Source: Bacteroidia bacterium
Lineage (GTDB): Bacteria > Bacteroidota > Bacteroidia > J057
Direction: 5' to 3'
NCBI GenBank assembly: GCA_030430205.1
Contig: JAUIGE010000043.1
Coordinates: 1-50,435 of the forward strand
Length of the DNA: 50,435 nucleotides
The position numbers and the translations under genes are program-made. This document shows positions 10,635-20,900 of this stretch, in pieces. The notes below the pieces were generated by a model, which worked only from the letters and a program-made list of their open reading frames with translations, did no database searches and was not told where the DNA came from. The stretch's first letter is position 1. Every line of letters starts with the position of its first letter.

Positions 10635-11780
10635 ATGAAGGCCCGGAAATCTATTATTTTTTTACCCTTGCTTTTACTCAGTCTTGCATCAGTTGGCCAA
10701 GCGATTACTTATTCTTTTACCAATGTTTCTGTAAATCCTTCAGATTCAACATTGAGTTTTTCCATTTTGGCATCCGCTGCACCTGATCCCATACATCATG
10801 CAGGGGGGGACTTGTACCTAAACTACAATTCAGCGGCTTTTGGCTCTTCTATTGCCTCTGTTGCTGCAAACACCCCTTGTGGAAAAGGTATTTGTGTCAC
10901 AGCTACCAACTCAGAATTGACGGGAAACCCCTATTCTTTGGCTGTATCTAACACTACTGCCTCTATTGTGGATGTAAACTGGGTGAATTTTACTTTTTTC
11001 TCACCTTTCCCTGTAACCTACGAAATCCAAAATACACCGGATACCCTTGCGCATATAGTGATGAAGTATATTGACCCCACAGAGCCGCTTTCTGTTTCTT
11101 TTAATCAGGGACTTTCGAATGGCACGGTTTCTTATTGGTCAAATCATCCTAATACTCCGGCAAGTGTAGGCTCCTATGGTAGTACCTATAACTATGGTTC
11201 TAATATTACCATTCCTTCCACTTCTCTGCCTGTAGAGTGGATCAGTTTTACTGCTGATCGCCTGGATAGCAGAAACATTCAGCTGCGTTGGGAGACTGCC
11301 AATGAGCAAAACAATGACTACTTTATGATACAGAGAAGTATCGATGGAGAGTTTTTTGAAGATATTGGTAGAGTAAATGGTGCTGGCAACACTACTGCGC
11401 CAACCACTTATGGCTATTTGGATAATACTTATCAGGCCAATATTAACTATTACCGCTTGAAACAGGTTGACTTTAATGGCGCCTTCAACTTCTCCAATAT
11501 TGTGGAGGTAAGGTTTGAAGGAAAGGAAGACTTTCTGGCTTTTCACGTCTATCCGAGTCCGGTAAAGGATGTACTTACCATTGAGTCATTGGGTAAAATC
11601 AATGATGTATACACCGTAAGAATATTTGACCAAATGGGACGATTGATGTATGAAACAAGCATCGATAAGAATAGATTCCTGCGTCGGATTCAGCTTTCGG
11701 ATTGGGTAGAAGGTATTTATAACTATGAAATTATTGGAGGACTGGAAATCAAAAAAACCGGTCGTTTCCTGAAATTATAG
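10635..11780 (+). CDS. Secreted protein with T9SS type A sorting domain, cohesin-like N-terminal part
   Basis: The 381-residue protein has a signal peptide (about 1-23, ending near SVGQA). A beta-rich domain (about 25-190) follows, with a strand reading GGDLYLNYNSAAFG that resembles the core of cohesin-like or extracellular Ig-type folds. Next is the FN3-like segment typical before Por sorting domains (about 205-295, starting PVEWISFTADRLDSRNIQL). The C-terminal T9SS type A domain (about 305-381) has FHVYPSPVKDVLTI and ends GRFLKL. Family knowledge: such proteins cross the outer membrane by T9SS and are attached or released. It lies just downstream of the dockerin-like giant protein with its own terminators on both sides, so it is probably a separate transcript. 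The cohesin resemblance is a weak visual match, and the function is unknown. Confidence 0.85.
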   Translation: MKARKSIIFLPLLLLSLASVGQAITYSFTNVSVNPSDSTLSFSILASAAPDPIHHAGGDLYLNYNSAAFGSSIASVAANTPCGKGICVTATNSELTGNPYSLAVSNTTASIVDVNWVNFTFFSPFPVTYEIQNTPDTLAHIVMKYIDPTEPLSVSFNQGLSNGTVSYWSNHPNTPASVGSYGSTYNYGSNITIPSTSLPVEWISFTADRLDSRNIQLRWETANEQNNDYFMIQRSIDGEFFEDIGRVNGAGNTTAPTTYGYLDNTYQANINYYRLKQVDFNGAFNFSNIVEVRFEGKEDFLAFHVYPSPVKDVLTIESLGKINDVYTVRIFDQMGRLMYETSIDKNRFLRRIQLSDWVEGIYNYEIIGGLEIKKTGRFLKL

Positions 11781-11805
11781 AATTAGTCGTTTTCCGGGCT
11801 AATCG

Positions 11806-11830
11806 AAAAAGGGGGCATTGCCCCCTTTTT
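11806..11830 (+). terminator. Rho-independent terminator
   Basis: An A5-GGGGGC stem, ATT loop and GCCCCC-T5 lie 26 bp after the stop of the T9SS protein. It would also work on the opposite strand because of the flanking A and T runs. Confidence 0.85.
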
Positions 11831-11891
11831 GTATTTATATTCGCATGATATTTTGGGAATATTATTCAGAGTAAGGCGAAAAATTGCAATT

Positions 11892-12557
11892 ATGTTAAAA
11901 GTAAAAACTTTTACGTTTAATCTTTATCAGGAAAATACCTACGTCATTTCAGATGAAAGTGGGGCGGGAGTTGTTATTGATCCGGGATGTTATAGTCAAC
12001 AGGAGGAAAGTATGCTGGCCGATTACATAGAAGAGGAAGGGATAAAACCAGCTTATCTGCTGAATACGCATGGTCATGTGGATCATATGTTGGGGAATGA
12101 TTTTGTAAAAAAGCGTTACGGCCTGAAATTTGCCACGCATCAGGGAGTGGTTGGAGAATTGGCCTCCGTACCAGCCTATGCTGCTCTGATGGGCCTATCT
12201 CCTGCTCCCTCACCCATGCCGGATCTGTTATTGGAAGAGGGAGATGAAGTCGTTTTTGGAAACAGCAAATTGGAGGTGATTTTTAGCCCGGGACATTCGC
12301 CGGGCCATATTAGCTTCTTTCATCGGAAAAGTGGACAGTTGTTTTCAGGAGATGTGTTGTTTATGGGCAGTATTGGTCGGGTTGACCTACCCGGAGGATC
12401 ATACCCTGTTTTGATGGATAGTATTGTAAACAAGATACTCCCTTTGGGAGATGAAGTTTTGGTGTACTGTGGTCATGGACCCACAACTACCATTGGGAGG
12501 GAAAGGAGAATGAATCCTTTCATTAACAGTTATTTATCCGGTGAGGGTGATTTTTGA
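11892..12557 (+). CDS. MBL-fold metallo-hydrolase (glyoxalase II-like)
   Basis: Start chosen at the ATG of MLKVKTFTFN. An in-frame TTG at 11829 lies inside the upstream terminator and is unlikely. The product is 221 residues, cytoplasmic, with no signal peptide. It has the metallo-beta-lactamase fold metal motif THGHVDH (about 59-65), a second His in SPGHSPGH, the bridging Asp in FSGDVLF and the C-terminal His in YCGHGPTT. This set matches small hydroxyacylglutathione hydrolase-like proteins, which hydrolyse thioesters or related substrates with two metal ions. The short length, without the C-terminal helical domain of true glyoxalase II, fits the broad YcbL/GloB-like subgroup. The substrate cannot be told from sequence. 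Confidence 0.9.
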   Translation: MLKVKTFTFNLYQENTYVISDESGAGVVIDPGCYSQQEESMLADYIEEEGIKPAYLLNTHGHVDHMLGNDFVKKRYGLKFATHQGVVGELASVPAYAALMGLSPAPSPMPDLLLEEGDEVVFGNSKLEVIFSPGHSPGHISFFHRKSGQLFSGDVLFMGSIGRVDLPGGSYPVLMDSIVNKILPLGDEVLVYCGHGPTTTIGRERRMNPFINSYLSGEGDF

Positions 12558-12587
12558 CCTGCTCTTTACCTTTTCATTTATTTACCT

Positions 12588-14906
12588 ATGAAGGCGTATG
12601 TGTTGAGAGCTATTTTGGGGCTCATTTTTCTTGGGGGAATAGGTGCTAAATCGCTTGCTCAGTGCACCTCTGCATTATCATTTGGAGCAGCCGCTGCTCC
12701 GGTCACAGCTTTGGACACAGTTGAATTTGGTCCATGTGTGTTTTTTAAGGATTTCGCTACGATTCTTTCCGCTCAGGGAGGGGAAACCTATGCGATTATC
12801 ATGTCTAGCCCTACTTACGTTTCTATTTATCGTGGTTCAAACCTTATTCCCGCAAATCTGGTACTTGCAGGCATGGCCAGTAATAGCATTAATTTTGTAG
12901 CACCTTCACCTGGCAGTTATGAAGTCGTATTTTATGCTAACTCTACCTGCCCCAATCAATTTGCGCCAGGTTGTCAAACAGCCAACGTTACCTGTGTGAG
13001 CTGCCCTTCCCCTATTGAAACTGATAGTTGCAGGCATGCCAGTAGGATATTAGCCGGGACCTATGCCTTCTCTACCTTGGTCGCTACTGGTACGGATGTC
13101 TCATCCTGTACAAACGGAGACTCATTAGATGTTTGGGTTGCTTATACGCCCCCGATCTCTGGTACAGTAAGTATAGAGACTTGCTCAAGTGGGTTCAATA
13201 CTTCTCTGCAGGTGTTTGAAGACTGCCCTTGTGCAGGAGGAAAAGAACTTGCATGTAATGATGACCATAAGGGCCTGCCCTCCATCGGTGGGACGAGTTG
13301 TCCGGCACCCGATGAATCCGCCATCCAAATATGGATGGATGTTACGGATACCTGCTATATCCGCCTTTCAGGAGCCAATGGCCTGAGGGGCTCTGGCCGT
13401 TTTACCATTACTGACCCCGCACCACCCAGCGGCATGCTTTGTTCCAGCGCGATTCTCCTTCAGGATGGGGTAACTACGACTCGCAACCTTGCTTCATTTC
13501 CAGGCAGCTTCACTACAAATGACCAGTTATGTAGCAATGGGGGTAACAATGGTGGGATGTTTTTTCGCCTCCTGGTTCCCGAGTGTGGAGATGTTGATAT
13601 TAACATCAGCCATACCACCTCCAGCTTTAATTGGTTTTTGCTCAGTGGAGATTGCAGTGCATTTACGGTCAGCTCTTCTAATCCCGGAACTATAAATACC
13701 TCAGGCTGTGGCACAAATAGCGTGAACTTCCGCGATGCCGCCCTTTGGATGAAAAGCTCCACACCGGGATCACGATTTACCTTTCCAATGGAATATATCC
13801 TCTATATAGAAGCCTCTGGCCAGGAAGGGCCTCTTTCAGTTACTTATAATCTGCTCAACAATAGCCCTCCCCCGGCACATGATAGATGTGATTCTGCTTT
13901 AGCCCTTTCATCTGGCAGTGGATACAGCTCAACCAACAATTTGTCATCAGCTTTATTGAGCTCTGTAAGCTGTGCCAATACAGATGCTTCGGATAATAAT
14001 ACGACGGCTTCCGCTAATCCTACTTCCGGTTGTGCCGGAGGAGGGATTACCTGGCAAAACTCTCTTTGGTACGAATGGACAGCTCCTGCTTCACAGCTGT
14101 ATTCGCTGAACATTTTCAACCAAATGTGTACTGCCAATCCTCAGAGCACAGGCAATGGCTTGCAATTTATGGTCACTACCATCAAGGATTGTAAAGATCC
14201 CGCTGCCACAGGCTCTGGAGCTGTTTTTGATCTTTCTGGCAAGAGCTGCTATTCTACGGGCACCACTGGAGATTTATCTTTTACTTTTTTTGCAACGGCC
14301 AATACCACTTATTATATTTTAATTGATGGCTATGATGGAGCCATGTGCGACTTCTCTATGCTCATCTCAGATGAGGCTTTGTTGCCTGCCCCAGCATCCC
14401 AACTAGAGGGTTGGGCCACGGCAGAAGGCAATATGCTGGAGTGGAATAAGGTAGGGGAAAGCGAGCAATTGGCGGGTATTGATATTGAGCGATCTCTGGA
14501 CGGCGCTTTTTTCCATACCATCGCTTCTTTAGATGTGGAAGCAAGGGCCCAACATCGCTTTTTGGATGAAAATCCGCAGGATGGCACGCATTATTATCGC
14601 ATTAAATCCATCACCCGTGATGGACATTTCAGTCACTCCAATACGGTTGAAATATTCAATCGCCTGAGTTTGCTTTCACTTCATTCGTATGAAAAAGGAG
14701 AGTTATTGCGGGTATACCTGGGGACAGAAAAAATAGCTGCCAGGCTCGAAATCCTGACAGCTACTGGTCAAACCGTTTACAAACAGCATTGGTCAGTCGA
14801 CGCGCAGCGTCAACAGGAACTGAGGCCCGAATTGGCCTCCGGGGTGTATTTCTACCGCCTGACAACGGTCAGTAACCAAATAAGCGGAAAATTTATCCGC
14901 TACTAA
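12588..14906 (+). CDS. Secreted multi-domain protein with T9SS C-terminal sorting domain
   Basis: The 772-residue protein has a signal peptide (about 1-25, MKAYVLRAILGLIFLGG, cleavage near SLAQ). The body holds three similar cysteine-rich beta domains of about 130-150 residues: one beginning at the pair RHASRILAGTYAFS, one at MLCSSAILLQDG and one at RCDSALALSSGSG. These resemble the PPC-like domains common in Bacteroidota surface proteins. An FN3-like linker (LEGWATAEGNMLEWNKVGE) and a degenerate T9SS type A domain follow, ending GKFIRY. It ends 1 bp before the stop of the convergent haaO gene. Probably an exported cell-surface or released protein; no enzymatic motif was recognised. Confidence 0.85.
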   Translation: MKAYVLRAILGLIFLGGIGAKSLAQCTSALSFGAAAAPVTALDTVEFGPCVFFKDFATILSAQGGETYAIIMSSPTYVSIYRGSNLIPANLVLAGMASNSINFVAPSPGSYEVVFYANSTCPNQFAPGCQTANVTCVSCPSPIETDSCRHASRILAGTYAFSTLVATGTDVSSCTNGDSLDVWVAYTPPISGTVSIETCSSGFNTSLQVFEDCPCAGGKELACNDDHKGLPSIGGTSCPAPDESAIQIWMDVTDTCYIRLSGANGLRGSGRFTITDPAPPSGMLCSSAILLQDGVTTTRNLASFPGSFTTNDQLCSNGGNNGGMFFRLLVPECGDVDINISHTTSSFNWFLLSGDCSAFTVSSSNPGTINTSGCGTNSVNFRDAALWMKSSTPGSRFTFPMEYILYIEASGQEGPLSVTYNLLNNSPPPAHDRCDSALALSSGSGYSSTNNLSSALLSSVSCANTDASDNNTTASANPTSGCAGGGITWQNSLWYEWTAPASQLYSLNIFNQMCTANPQSTGNGLQFMVTTIKDCKDPAATGSGAVFDLSGKSCYSTGTTGDLSFTFFATANTTYYILIDGYDGAMCDFSMLISDEALLPAPASQLEGWATAEGNMLEWNKVGESEQLAGIDIERSLDGAFFHTIASLDVEARAQHRFLDENPQDGTHYYRIKSITRDGHFSHSNTVEIFNRLSLLSLHSYEKGELLRVYLGTEKIAARLEILTATGQTVYKQHWSVDAQRQQELRPELASGVYFYRLTTVSNQISGKFIRY

Positions 14907-14907
14907 G

Positions 14908-15426
14908 TCAATTTTCAGGTGCGGGCAATACCGTGCCGCAGTTATCGCAAGTGCGACTTTCCTCAGAAGCATAAAACTTCGCAAATACACCCTGCATTTG
15001 CGTCATGATATTTTCCATCGGAAAATATTCCTCATACAATTTGTTATTGCATTTTTGACAAAACCACATCAGCCCGTCTTTGTGGTGATCGTCGCGTTGG
15101 CGCTCTATGACCAGCCCGACAGTATTGGCTTTCCGCTGGGGAGAGTGCGGCACTTTGGGGGGTAAAAGGAAAATTTCGCCCTCTTTTATTTCTACATCCA
15201 GAGGTTGGCCATTTTCCTGAATACGGAGGACCATATCGCCTTCGATCATTAAAAAAAACTCTTCTGTCTCATTGTAATGATAGTCTGTGCGTTGATTGGG
15301 GCCACCTACGACCATGACGATGAAGTCCTCAGTCTCTTCATAGACTACTTTGTTGCCAACGGGTGGCTTGAGCAAATGACGGTTTTCGTCTATCCATTTT
15401 TGAAAATTTAATACAGGGAATTTCAT
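14908..15426 (-). CDS. haaO: 3-hydroxyanthranilate 3,4-dioxygenase
   Basis: Start chosen at MKFPVLNFQKWIDEN, since a longer open frame upstream is low-complexity and lacks family similarity. The 172-residue length is typical of bacterial HAAO. It opens the ring of 3-hydroxyanthranilate with O2 to aminocarboxymuconate semialdehyde, the precursor of quinolinate in NAD synthesis from tryptophan. The cupin shows the Fe ligands in YHYNETEEFF (His, Glu) and VPHSPQR (His), substrate-binding Arg in NQRTDYH, and the C-terminal rubredoxin-like site with CQKC and CDNC pairs. It is cytoplasmic. No other kynurenine-pathway gene is adjacent here, so it is probably transcribed alone. Confidence 0.95.
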   Translation of the reverse strand: MKFPVLNFQKWIDENRHLLKPPVGNKVVYEETEDFIVMVVGGPNQRTDYHYNETEEFFLMIEGDMVLRIQENGQPLDVEIKEGEIFLLPPKVPHSPQRKANTVGLVIERQRDDHHKDGLMWFCQKCNNKLYEEYFPMENIMTQMQGVFAKFYASEESRTCDNCGTVLPAPEN

Positions 15427-15645
15427 AAGATATGTTTTGAGTTTCGAGTTTTGGGTTTCGTGTTTTGCATTATTCTCGGGAATTTGTAATTCTGTTTCTA
15501 ATTTAGAGCTTGGAATGACGAAAGGCAAGGGGAGGGAGGCGAGAGGCGGGAAGCGAGACAAGAGATAAGGATGGTCAGCACACAGACTGGAAAAAATGAA
15601 AAACAAAAAAACGAAAAACGAATCCGCATGCTTCCAGAACGAAAA

Positions 15646-16131
15646 ATGAATTGTCCGCACTGCAGGGAGGAAAATTCGGCTTTTGGGCCGCAGCGCTGTG
15701 GGCATTGTGGATTGAATATGATGAGCGATCAGCTCCAGGCTCTTCGGGAGCAAAAACTCAAGCCTCTGGCTGAAAAACTGGATGAGCAGTTGCTCTTTAT
15801 GCGGGCGGGCAATAACCAGGCGGTAGCCGTCAGCTATGCGCGAGAACTGTATAAATCGCTGGTGGTGTATGAAAACCATGCTGATTTTTCCTTTCTGAAA
15901 CCCTTATTGGAGCAAGCCCGGACAGCATTGGCAGCTTTTCCAGAGAAAAAAAGGAAAGACAACCGAAAGCAAATGAGCTGGCTTGTGTTCATTATTCTTA
16001 TCCTGTTTCCCCTTGTAAGCCTTCTTTTAGAGAAAGAACTGAGCCTCGCTATTCTCCTTTTTTTGCCAGTTGTAGGCTGGTTTTTTATGGGTATACTTCC
16101 TTTGCTTAAAATGAAAAAAAAGGAAGAATAA
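15646..16131 (+). CDS. Small zinc-ribbon membrane protein, function unknown
   Basis: Start taken at MNCPHCREEN; an ATG at 15628 would add six residues. The product is about 161 residues. The N-terminal zinc ribbon has two CxxC pairs (CPHC and CGHC), a charged helical middle part follows, and there are two closely spaced transmembrane helices near the C-terminus (WLVFIILILFPLVSLLL and LAILLFLPVVGWFFMGIL), ending in a Lys/Glu tail. This layout fits a cytoplasmic metal-binding domain anchored in the inner membrane. I do not recognise a named family. Confidence 0.75.
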   Translation: MNCPHCREENSAFGPQRCGHCGLNMMSDQLQALREQKLKPLAEKLDEQLLFMRAGNNQAVAVSYARELYKSLVVYENHADFSFLKPLLEQARTALAAFPEKKRKDNRKQMSWLVFIILILFPLVSLLLEKELSLAILLFLPVVGWFFMGILPLLKMKKKEE

Positions 16132-16211
16132 ATGCTAAATTTGCGCTCCTCAGCGCTGTCAGAGTTCTAATAGCCCTGAAGACTGCAAACTCAAAACTGC
16201 GAACTAACAAT

Positions 16212-17882
16212 ATGTCTGATAAAAAAATCATCTTTTCGATGCAAGGGGTAGGGAAAATCTATCCTCCCAAAAAACAAGTCCTCAAAAATATCTGGCTTTC
16301 CTTTTATTATGGGGCAAAAATCGGTGTGCTGGGCCTCAACGGTGCCGGTAAATCCAGCCTGCTGAAAATCATCGCTGGCCTCGACCAGGACTATCAGGGC
16401 AAAATCGTTTTTGATAAAGAATACAAAATCGGCTACCTCTCTCAGGAGCCTGTTTTGGACGAAAACAAAACCGTCAAAGAGATCGTGCAGGAAGGCGTGC
16501 AGCACATCGTAGATGTAGCACAGGCTTATGAAGACATCTCTATGAAAATGGCAGAGCCCATGGATGACGATGCCATGATGAAGCTGATCGAAGAGCAGGG
16601 AGAGCTCATGGATCAAATGGATCATTTGAATGCCTGGGACCTTGATCATACGCTGGAAGTAGCGATGGATTCCCTGCGTTGTCCTCCCGACGATGCAAAG
16701 GTATCGGTGCTTTCAGGTGGAGAAAGGCGACGTGTCGCCCTTTGTCGCCTACTGCTCAGCAAGCCTGACATCCTGCTGCTCGATGAGCCTACCAACCACC
16801 TCGACGCCGAGAGTGTACACTGGCTGGAGCAATTTCTCAAATCCTTTCCCGGCACGGTCATCGCCGTGACGCACGACCGCTACTTCCTCGACAATGTCGC
16901 AGGCTGGATACTGGAACTCGATCGGGGGGAAGGCATTCCATGGGAAGGCAACTACAGCAGTTGGCTGGATCAAAAAACGACCCGCCTCGCCACCGAGGAA
17001 AAGCAGGAATCCAAACGTCAAAAGACGCTTAAGCGCGAGCTCGAATGGGCGCGCATGGCGCCCAAAGCCCGCCGTGCCAAAGGCAAGGCCCGACTCAATG
17101 CCTACGAAGACCTCAGCAATGCTGAGGTGAAAGATCGCGAAGCGAAGCTCGAGCTATACATCCCGCCAGGCCCGCGCCTGGGTGATCAGGTGATCGAAAT
17201 CGAGCACCTCAAAAAAGCCTACGACAAGCGCGTGCTGATCGATGACTTCAGCGTCAGCATACCCAAAAATGCCATCGTAGGCATCATCGGGCCCAACGGT
17301 GTGGGTAAAACCACCCTCTTCCGCATGATCATGGGCGAAGAGCAGCCAGATGCTGGCAGCGTCAAAATCGGCCAAAGCGTACAGCTCGCCTATGTAGACC
17401 AGCGTCACAAGGACCTTGATCCTGAGAAAAGCATTTACGAAGTTATCAGCGGCGGCGCTGAGTTTATCACAGTAGGGCAGATGGAGCTACACGCCCGTGC
17501 CTACCTCAGTAAATTCAACTTCAACGGCAGCGATCAGCAGAAAAAAGTCGGTGTCCTCTCCGGTGGAGAGCGCAACCGCCTGCACCTCGCCATGACCCTC
17601 AAAGAGGGCGGCAACGTGCTCCTGCTCGATGAGCCTACCAATGATATCGACGTCAATACCCTTCGTGCGCTCGAAGAAGCGATCGACAACTTTGCCGGTT
17701 GCGTGATCGTCATCTCGCACGACCGCTGGTTTATCGACCGCCTCGCGACACACATCCTCTCCTATGAGGACGACGGCAAAATCCGCTTCTTTGAAGGCAA
17801 CTTCAGCGAATTTGAAGAGAAGAAGAAGGAGGAATTTGGGGAGATTAAATTGAAGCGGCCTCGGTTTAAGAGTTTGTTGTAG
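16212..17882 (+). CDS. ettA: ABC-F ATPase EttA, energy-dependent translational throttle
   Basis: The 556 residues match the usual EttA length. There are two ABC domains and no membrane segments: Walker A GLNGAGKSS (about 41-49), signature LSGGERRRV, Walker B LLLDEPTNHLD; then GPNGVGKTT, LSGGERNRL and LLLDEPTNDID. The interdomain linker is rich in Arg and Lys (PtIM-like, about 245-300). Family knowledge: EttA binds the ribosomal E site and gates the first elongation step according to ATP/ADP. The second Walker B reads NDID instead of the usual NHLD, as is common for EttA. It is transcribed after a short spacer holding a possible weak promoter box (TAAATTTG at 16136). Confidence 0.95.
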   Translation: MSDKKIIFSMQGVGKIYPPKKQVLKNIWLSFYYGAKIGVLGLNGAGKSSLLKIIAGLDQDYQGKIVFDKEYKIGYLSQEPVLDENKTVKEIVQEGVQHIVDVAQAYEDISMKMAEPMDDDAMMKLIEEQGELMDQMDHLNAWDLDHTLEVAMDSLRCPPDDAKVSVLSGGERRRVALCRLLLSKPDILLLDEPTNHLDAESVHWLEQFLKSFPGTVIAVTHDRYFLDNVAGWILELDRGEGIPWEGNYSSWLDQKTTRLATEEKQESKRQKTLKRELEWARMAPKARRAKGKARLNAYEDLSNAEVKDREAKLELYIPPGPRLGDQVIEIEHLKKAYDKRVLIDDFSVSIPKNAIVGIIGPNGVGKTTLFRMIMGEEQPDAGSVKIGQSVQLAYVDQRHKDLDPEKSIYEVISGGAEFITVGQMELHARAYLSKFNFNGSDQQKKVGVLSGGERNRLHLAMTLKEGGNVLLLDEPTNDIDVNTLRALEEAIDNFAGCVIVISHDRWFIDRLATHILSYEDDGKIRFFEGNFSEFEEKKKEEFGEIKLKRPRFKSLL

Positions 17883-17890
17883 GATATAGG

Positions 17891-17986
17891 GCAGCGATAG
17901 CATCGCTGCTGTCTTGTAGGGGCGGATTATAATCCGCCCCTACGTTTTTGTGGCGCGCATGCGCCGCAGGATGAGCAGGCCTGCGG
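17891..17986. repeat. Cluster of four palindromes between convergent genes, including a bidirectional terminator
   Basis: In order: GCAGCGAT/ATCGCTGC (17891-17909); a perfect 28-bp palindrome with arm GTAGGGGCGGATTA (17916-17943) followed by GTTTTTG; GGCGC/GCGCC (17952-17965); and CCGCAGG/CCTGCGG (17964-17986). It sits between the ettA stop and the stop of the convergent Roco gene. The second palindrome can terminate ettA transcription. The packed arrangement resembles REP-type elements. Confidence 0.75.
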
Positions 17987-17995
17987 CCAGCAGGA

Positions 17996-20900
17996 TTATC
18001 TTCCCAATCGTTTCAAAATCATTGATTTTACCCGCTCGAAATCATTTTCGCTGAGAAGGGTATTGGTACTTGAATTCATATCATTGAAATGATCAACGAC
18101 TGTAGCAAATTGATCCTTGATCACTTTGGCTTTGTTGAAACGGTCGTACTGAGGTGGCCCTACCTGCTGGGGGAAATCGCGGATGGTCTCACTCCATTCT
18201 TCAAAAAAATCTCGCCAAAAGGTCATATATGGTCTTAGGCTTCGAGGGCCGTCCAGTGTAAGAGATTCTACCCGAATGGGCAAAATGCGGGTTGAAAATC
18301 GTTTTTTATCCTGCATGCTGGTGCGATAAATTTCACACAGTTCCCACATGCAATAAGGAGATTTTAAGTATTTTTCGCTTACAAATACAACTACCAGATC
18401 GCCTTCTGCCAATTCCTGCATGAACTCACTTATCAGTCCTGCATATTCCACACTCATCTTATCCCTTCCCAGTTCAAAGCCGTCTTTCTCTAAAGCCTCA
18501 TACATCCGATCCACGATCTCCTGACGGCTTTCGCCTTCTTCTTTGTTATCGCCCCAGGCGTAGGAGAAATAGACTTTGGGTCTGTCAGATTTAATTGATT
18601 CAGTAATAGAAGCAGGTACTTTGGTGACTTGTTGCGGAGCCATTTCAATATCAATGACGGCTCCCTCGGGTACTTTATCCGCTAATTGTGTGAGGGCGTG
18701 CCGAATCTGATTGCGGGTAAGCTTGGCATTTTCAGAATTGATAAGGCCTTTGGCTTCTTCATTTTCCAGTCCATATAAACGGCTTGATTGATGTATTACA
18801 TCATTTTCCATCGAAGAATCGACTTCGGTGATGAGGCTTAATGCTTGATGGAATTCATTTTTAGCAATCAGACTCTTGATATGTTTGCGTGCAGAGACTT
18901 GCTGGGTTTTGCTCATAGGAGAAGTGATTTTATGTGGATCTGGAGAATCAATTTTCGCATTGCTATCTTTCTGCAAAAAAGGCCTAAAAGCCTCAAAATC
19001 GGCATATTTCCCATTCTCGCACTTGATCCGCTTTTCCTGCGAATCATGAGCGAGCAGGTCCTGGAGAGAAACGAAGTTCTCTCCATCTACGCTGGCGCTT
19101 TCAGTGCCGGGGCTGTTTTGGAGCTCTTCGATCAGGTTGCGGATGGCGTCGAGCAGGAATTTACCTGCGGGCGTAACGCGGATGCGCAATTCCATCCTGA
19201 CGGCTTCACCTTCCTCTATCTGTTCAAAGTTGACCAGCGCCCGTTCGTTGTCTTTTCTCAAGACGATGCCATACCGCCAGATATCTCTGACCTCTGCCAA
19301 CTGCTGGGTGCGGATAATAAAACGCTGCATAACGCCATAATGCAGAAAGTCCTGGCTGTATCGAAAATAGAGCGATGATCTGCCTTCCCAAAAATCCTCA
19401 ACGCTATTGGGGACTTCTTCATTCAGCATTTGCGGAGCGATAAATTCCCGCTCTTCAAATTTACGCGTCCATCGGTCCTTTTCTTCTTTTTCCACCTCAA
19501 AACACAACTCACAAGACAACATAAAACTGACAAAAAGCTCCCAAGCCTCCTGACTATGGGCTTTCCAGACCTTCACCAGATCCTTGCCACTGAATCGCCC
19601 TTGTTGATTCTGAAAGCTACCATAGTAGAAGTCCTCCCGATCAAAAAGCGTATAAATCGCTTTGATAGCCCATTCCTGATCCAGGATGATCTGTCCTTTA
19701 AACAAGCGTTCCTGGTTGAAGTCATAAAACAATACGCCTGTTTCACTCAACCATTGAAGTACCATGATCGGGTCTTTTACCTCAAATGGCCTAGCCAGTT
19801 CAATGAAGGCTTCTTTGGTCATCTTTTGATGCTCCCTTTCCTTTTCAGGCAATTTCTGATCTTTCTGCTGCAAGCTGCGGATGGCCTCCCTGACAGCTAC
19901 CCAATTGGAAGGAATTTCTGCTTTGGGTTTTACTCTGCCTACTGCACGTTTGATGTTTCGCAATAAGTCATCGACCCCATTTTCATCCCAATCCTTTTTT
20001 CCCGAATCAACATGGTGAAATTTTATTTTAGGATAAGCCCTGTGGATTTCTGGTAAAACCTCCTCATCTTCAGGTATATAGCATTTTGTCTGAACAATCA
20101 GAATGGGGCTTCCCTTTCCCAGGCTTTTTGCATAGGCAAGCCAATAAGGGAGTTTGAAATTCCGGTATTTCCGAAGCTTGCCCGCTTCTGTGCGCTCAGT
20201 AAAAGATTTGCCTTCCGTTTCCTTATCCCACAACAGCAGATAGACCGCATTGCTCTGCATAAAAAGCCGGTGCGTAGCATGGTAAATATCCTGCCCCCCA
20301 AAATCCCAAAAATTCAACTTCCAGGGATTCACCCGCTCATCTTCAAATGGCTCCATGATCACAATGGCATGGGTAGAATCCCAGTCAGGATTGAAATTAT
20401 CATGAACGATGCGGTTCACCAGGCAGCTTTTGCCTACGTTGCCATTGCCAATTAGCAACACTTTACATTCATTGTCGAGGGTACTGCCTTTGGCAAAATC
20501 GAGTAGGTAATCTCCCAGTTTTTGAAGGTCACATCTTTTACCTTCTGAAAAGGTCTTGATGGTATCTGGAAAATCATTTTTATCTACATTCAGGTTGAGT
20601 AAACGAGGGAAAATATTTTCCAAGGCCTCAACATCAGTGGCAGGTAGTTTCCGTAATCTATTTTGGTTGGTGTGCAAGGTCTCCAATTGCGGAAACGGCT
20701 TGATCCAATCCCAATTCTCAATTACATTTTCTCCCAGATACAGATGCTGCAAAGCAGCAAGAGGCTCTGAGAACTGAAGGGTTTTCAGGTTATTGTTACT
20801 GGCATCCAGGTAGGAAAGGGAAGGGAAACTTCCCTGCAAAACCAGTTCCCTCAGCTCCTTATTTCTGCTCACATCCAGATACTTCAGTGCCGCAAAGCCA

